Shown here one piece after another: positions 5,981-6,122 of a DNA stretch of 6,122 nucleotides. This stretch comes from Chlorobiota bacterium (GTDB lineage Bacteria; Bacteroidota; Bacteroidia; Flavobacteriales; Flavobacteriaceae), in the NCBI GenBank assembly GCA_013151975.1, contig JAADHG010000217.1:1-6122 (forward strand), in the 5' to 3' direction. The translations under genes and the position numbers were made by a program. Each line of letters opens with the position of its first letter. Position 1 is the first letter of the stretch. The notes beneath the pieces were generated by a model. The model saw only the letters and a program-made list of their open reading frames with translations. It was not told where the DNA came from and did not search any database.

Positions 5981-6122
5981 ATGAAGTACACCTTGTTAAG
6001 CAAAGAACAATTAGAAGCTTTAAGCGAAGATTTTGCTAAATTTTTAGCTACTCAGCAGATTGATGTAAAAGAATGGAATACTATAAAATCTGATAAACCT
6101 AAAGTAGCCCAAGAAGAACTCG
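5981..6122 (+). CDS. Conserved hypothetical protein, possibly DUF6495 family (3' end outside window)
   Basis: The first 47 codons of a frame open to the window edge are present. The N-terminus M-K-Y-T-L-L-S-K-E-Q-L-E-A-L is followed by 'EDFAKFLATQQIDVKEWNTI' (16-35) and 'SDKPKVAQEEL'. It is soluble, charged and probably helical, with no signal peptide. The pattern recalls a small conserved flavobacterial family that I remember as DUF6495, but that name rests on memory of the N-terminal pattern only and the function is unknown. The start is chosen because ATG-AAG-TAC opens the conserved-looking region directly after the -7 element; no other start lies upstream in frame before the terminator, and there is no Shine-Dalgarno sequence. 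Confidence 0.72.
   Translation, partial: MKYTLLSKEQLEALSEDFAKFLATQQIDVKEWNTIKSDKPKVAQEEL

Overview
This AT-rich window looks like ordinary core chromosome from a member of the Bacteroidota, most likely a Flavobacteriaceae species. The evidence is the housekeeping run rpsF-rpsR-rplI without priB, a large outer-membrane receptor with an N-terminal carboxypeptidase-regulatory-like domain, TAnnTTTG promoter elements, A/T-rich leaders without Shine-Dalgarno sequences, and a Bacteroidota-type TonB C-terminal domain. The genus cannot be fixed from the sequence.

Layout: positions 1-509 (minus strand) hold the N-terminal 169 codons of a secreted, probably lipid-anchored protein with a TonB C-terminal-like domain; its 3' end lies outside the window. 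Positions 572-1492 (minus) encode a multi-histidine integral membrane hydroxylase that resembles eukaryotic alkylglycerol monooxygenase (AGMO) more than a generic sterol desaturase. A 108-bp divergent intergenic region (1493-1600) carries a 12-bp direct repeat and the -7 promoter element of the ribosomal operon. Positions 1601-2711 (plus) are rpsF, rpsR and rplI, closed by an intrinsic terminator. Positions 2804-5911 (plus) encode a 1035-residue Oar-like TonB-dependent receptor with its own likely promoter and a strong terminator. From 5981 to the window end, the first 47 codons of a small conserved flavobacterial protein follow; its -7 element sits so close to the ATG that the mRNA may be leaderless.

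How the genes work together: the three ribosomal genes form one transcription unit. bS6 and bS18 bind each other on the 30S platform, and bL9 is a 50S protein. The receptor and the TonB-domain protein are both envelope proteins, but nothing here shows that they act on each other. No SusD-type lipoprotein gene follows the receptor, so this is not a SusC/SusD pair.

I found no mobile element, CRISPR array, tRNA/rRNA gene, toxin-antitoxin or defence module, and no convincing new multi-gene system. The points most worth a second look are the AGMO-like hydroxylase, the TonB-like domain on an apparent lipoprotein, the direct repeat in the divergent promoter region, the possible leaderless start at 5981, and a perfect Shine-Dalgarno-like sequence inside rpsR where no gene start uses one.
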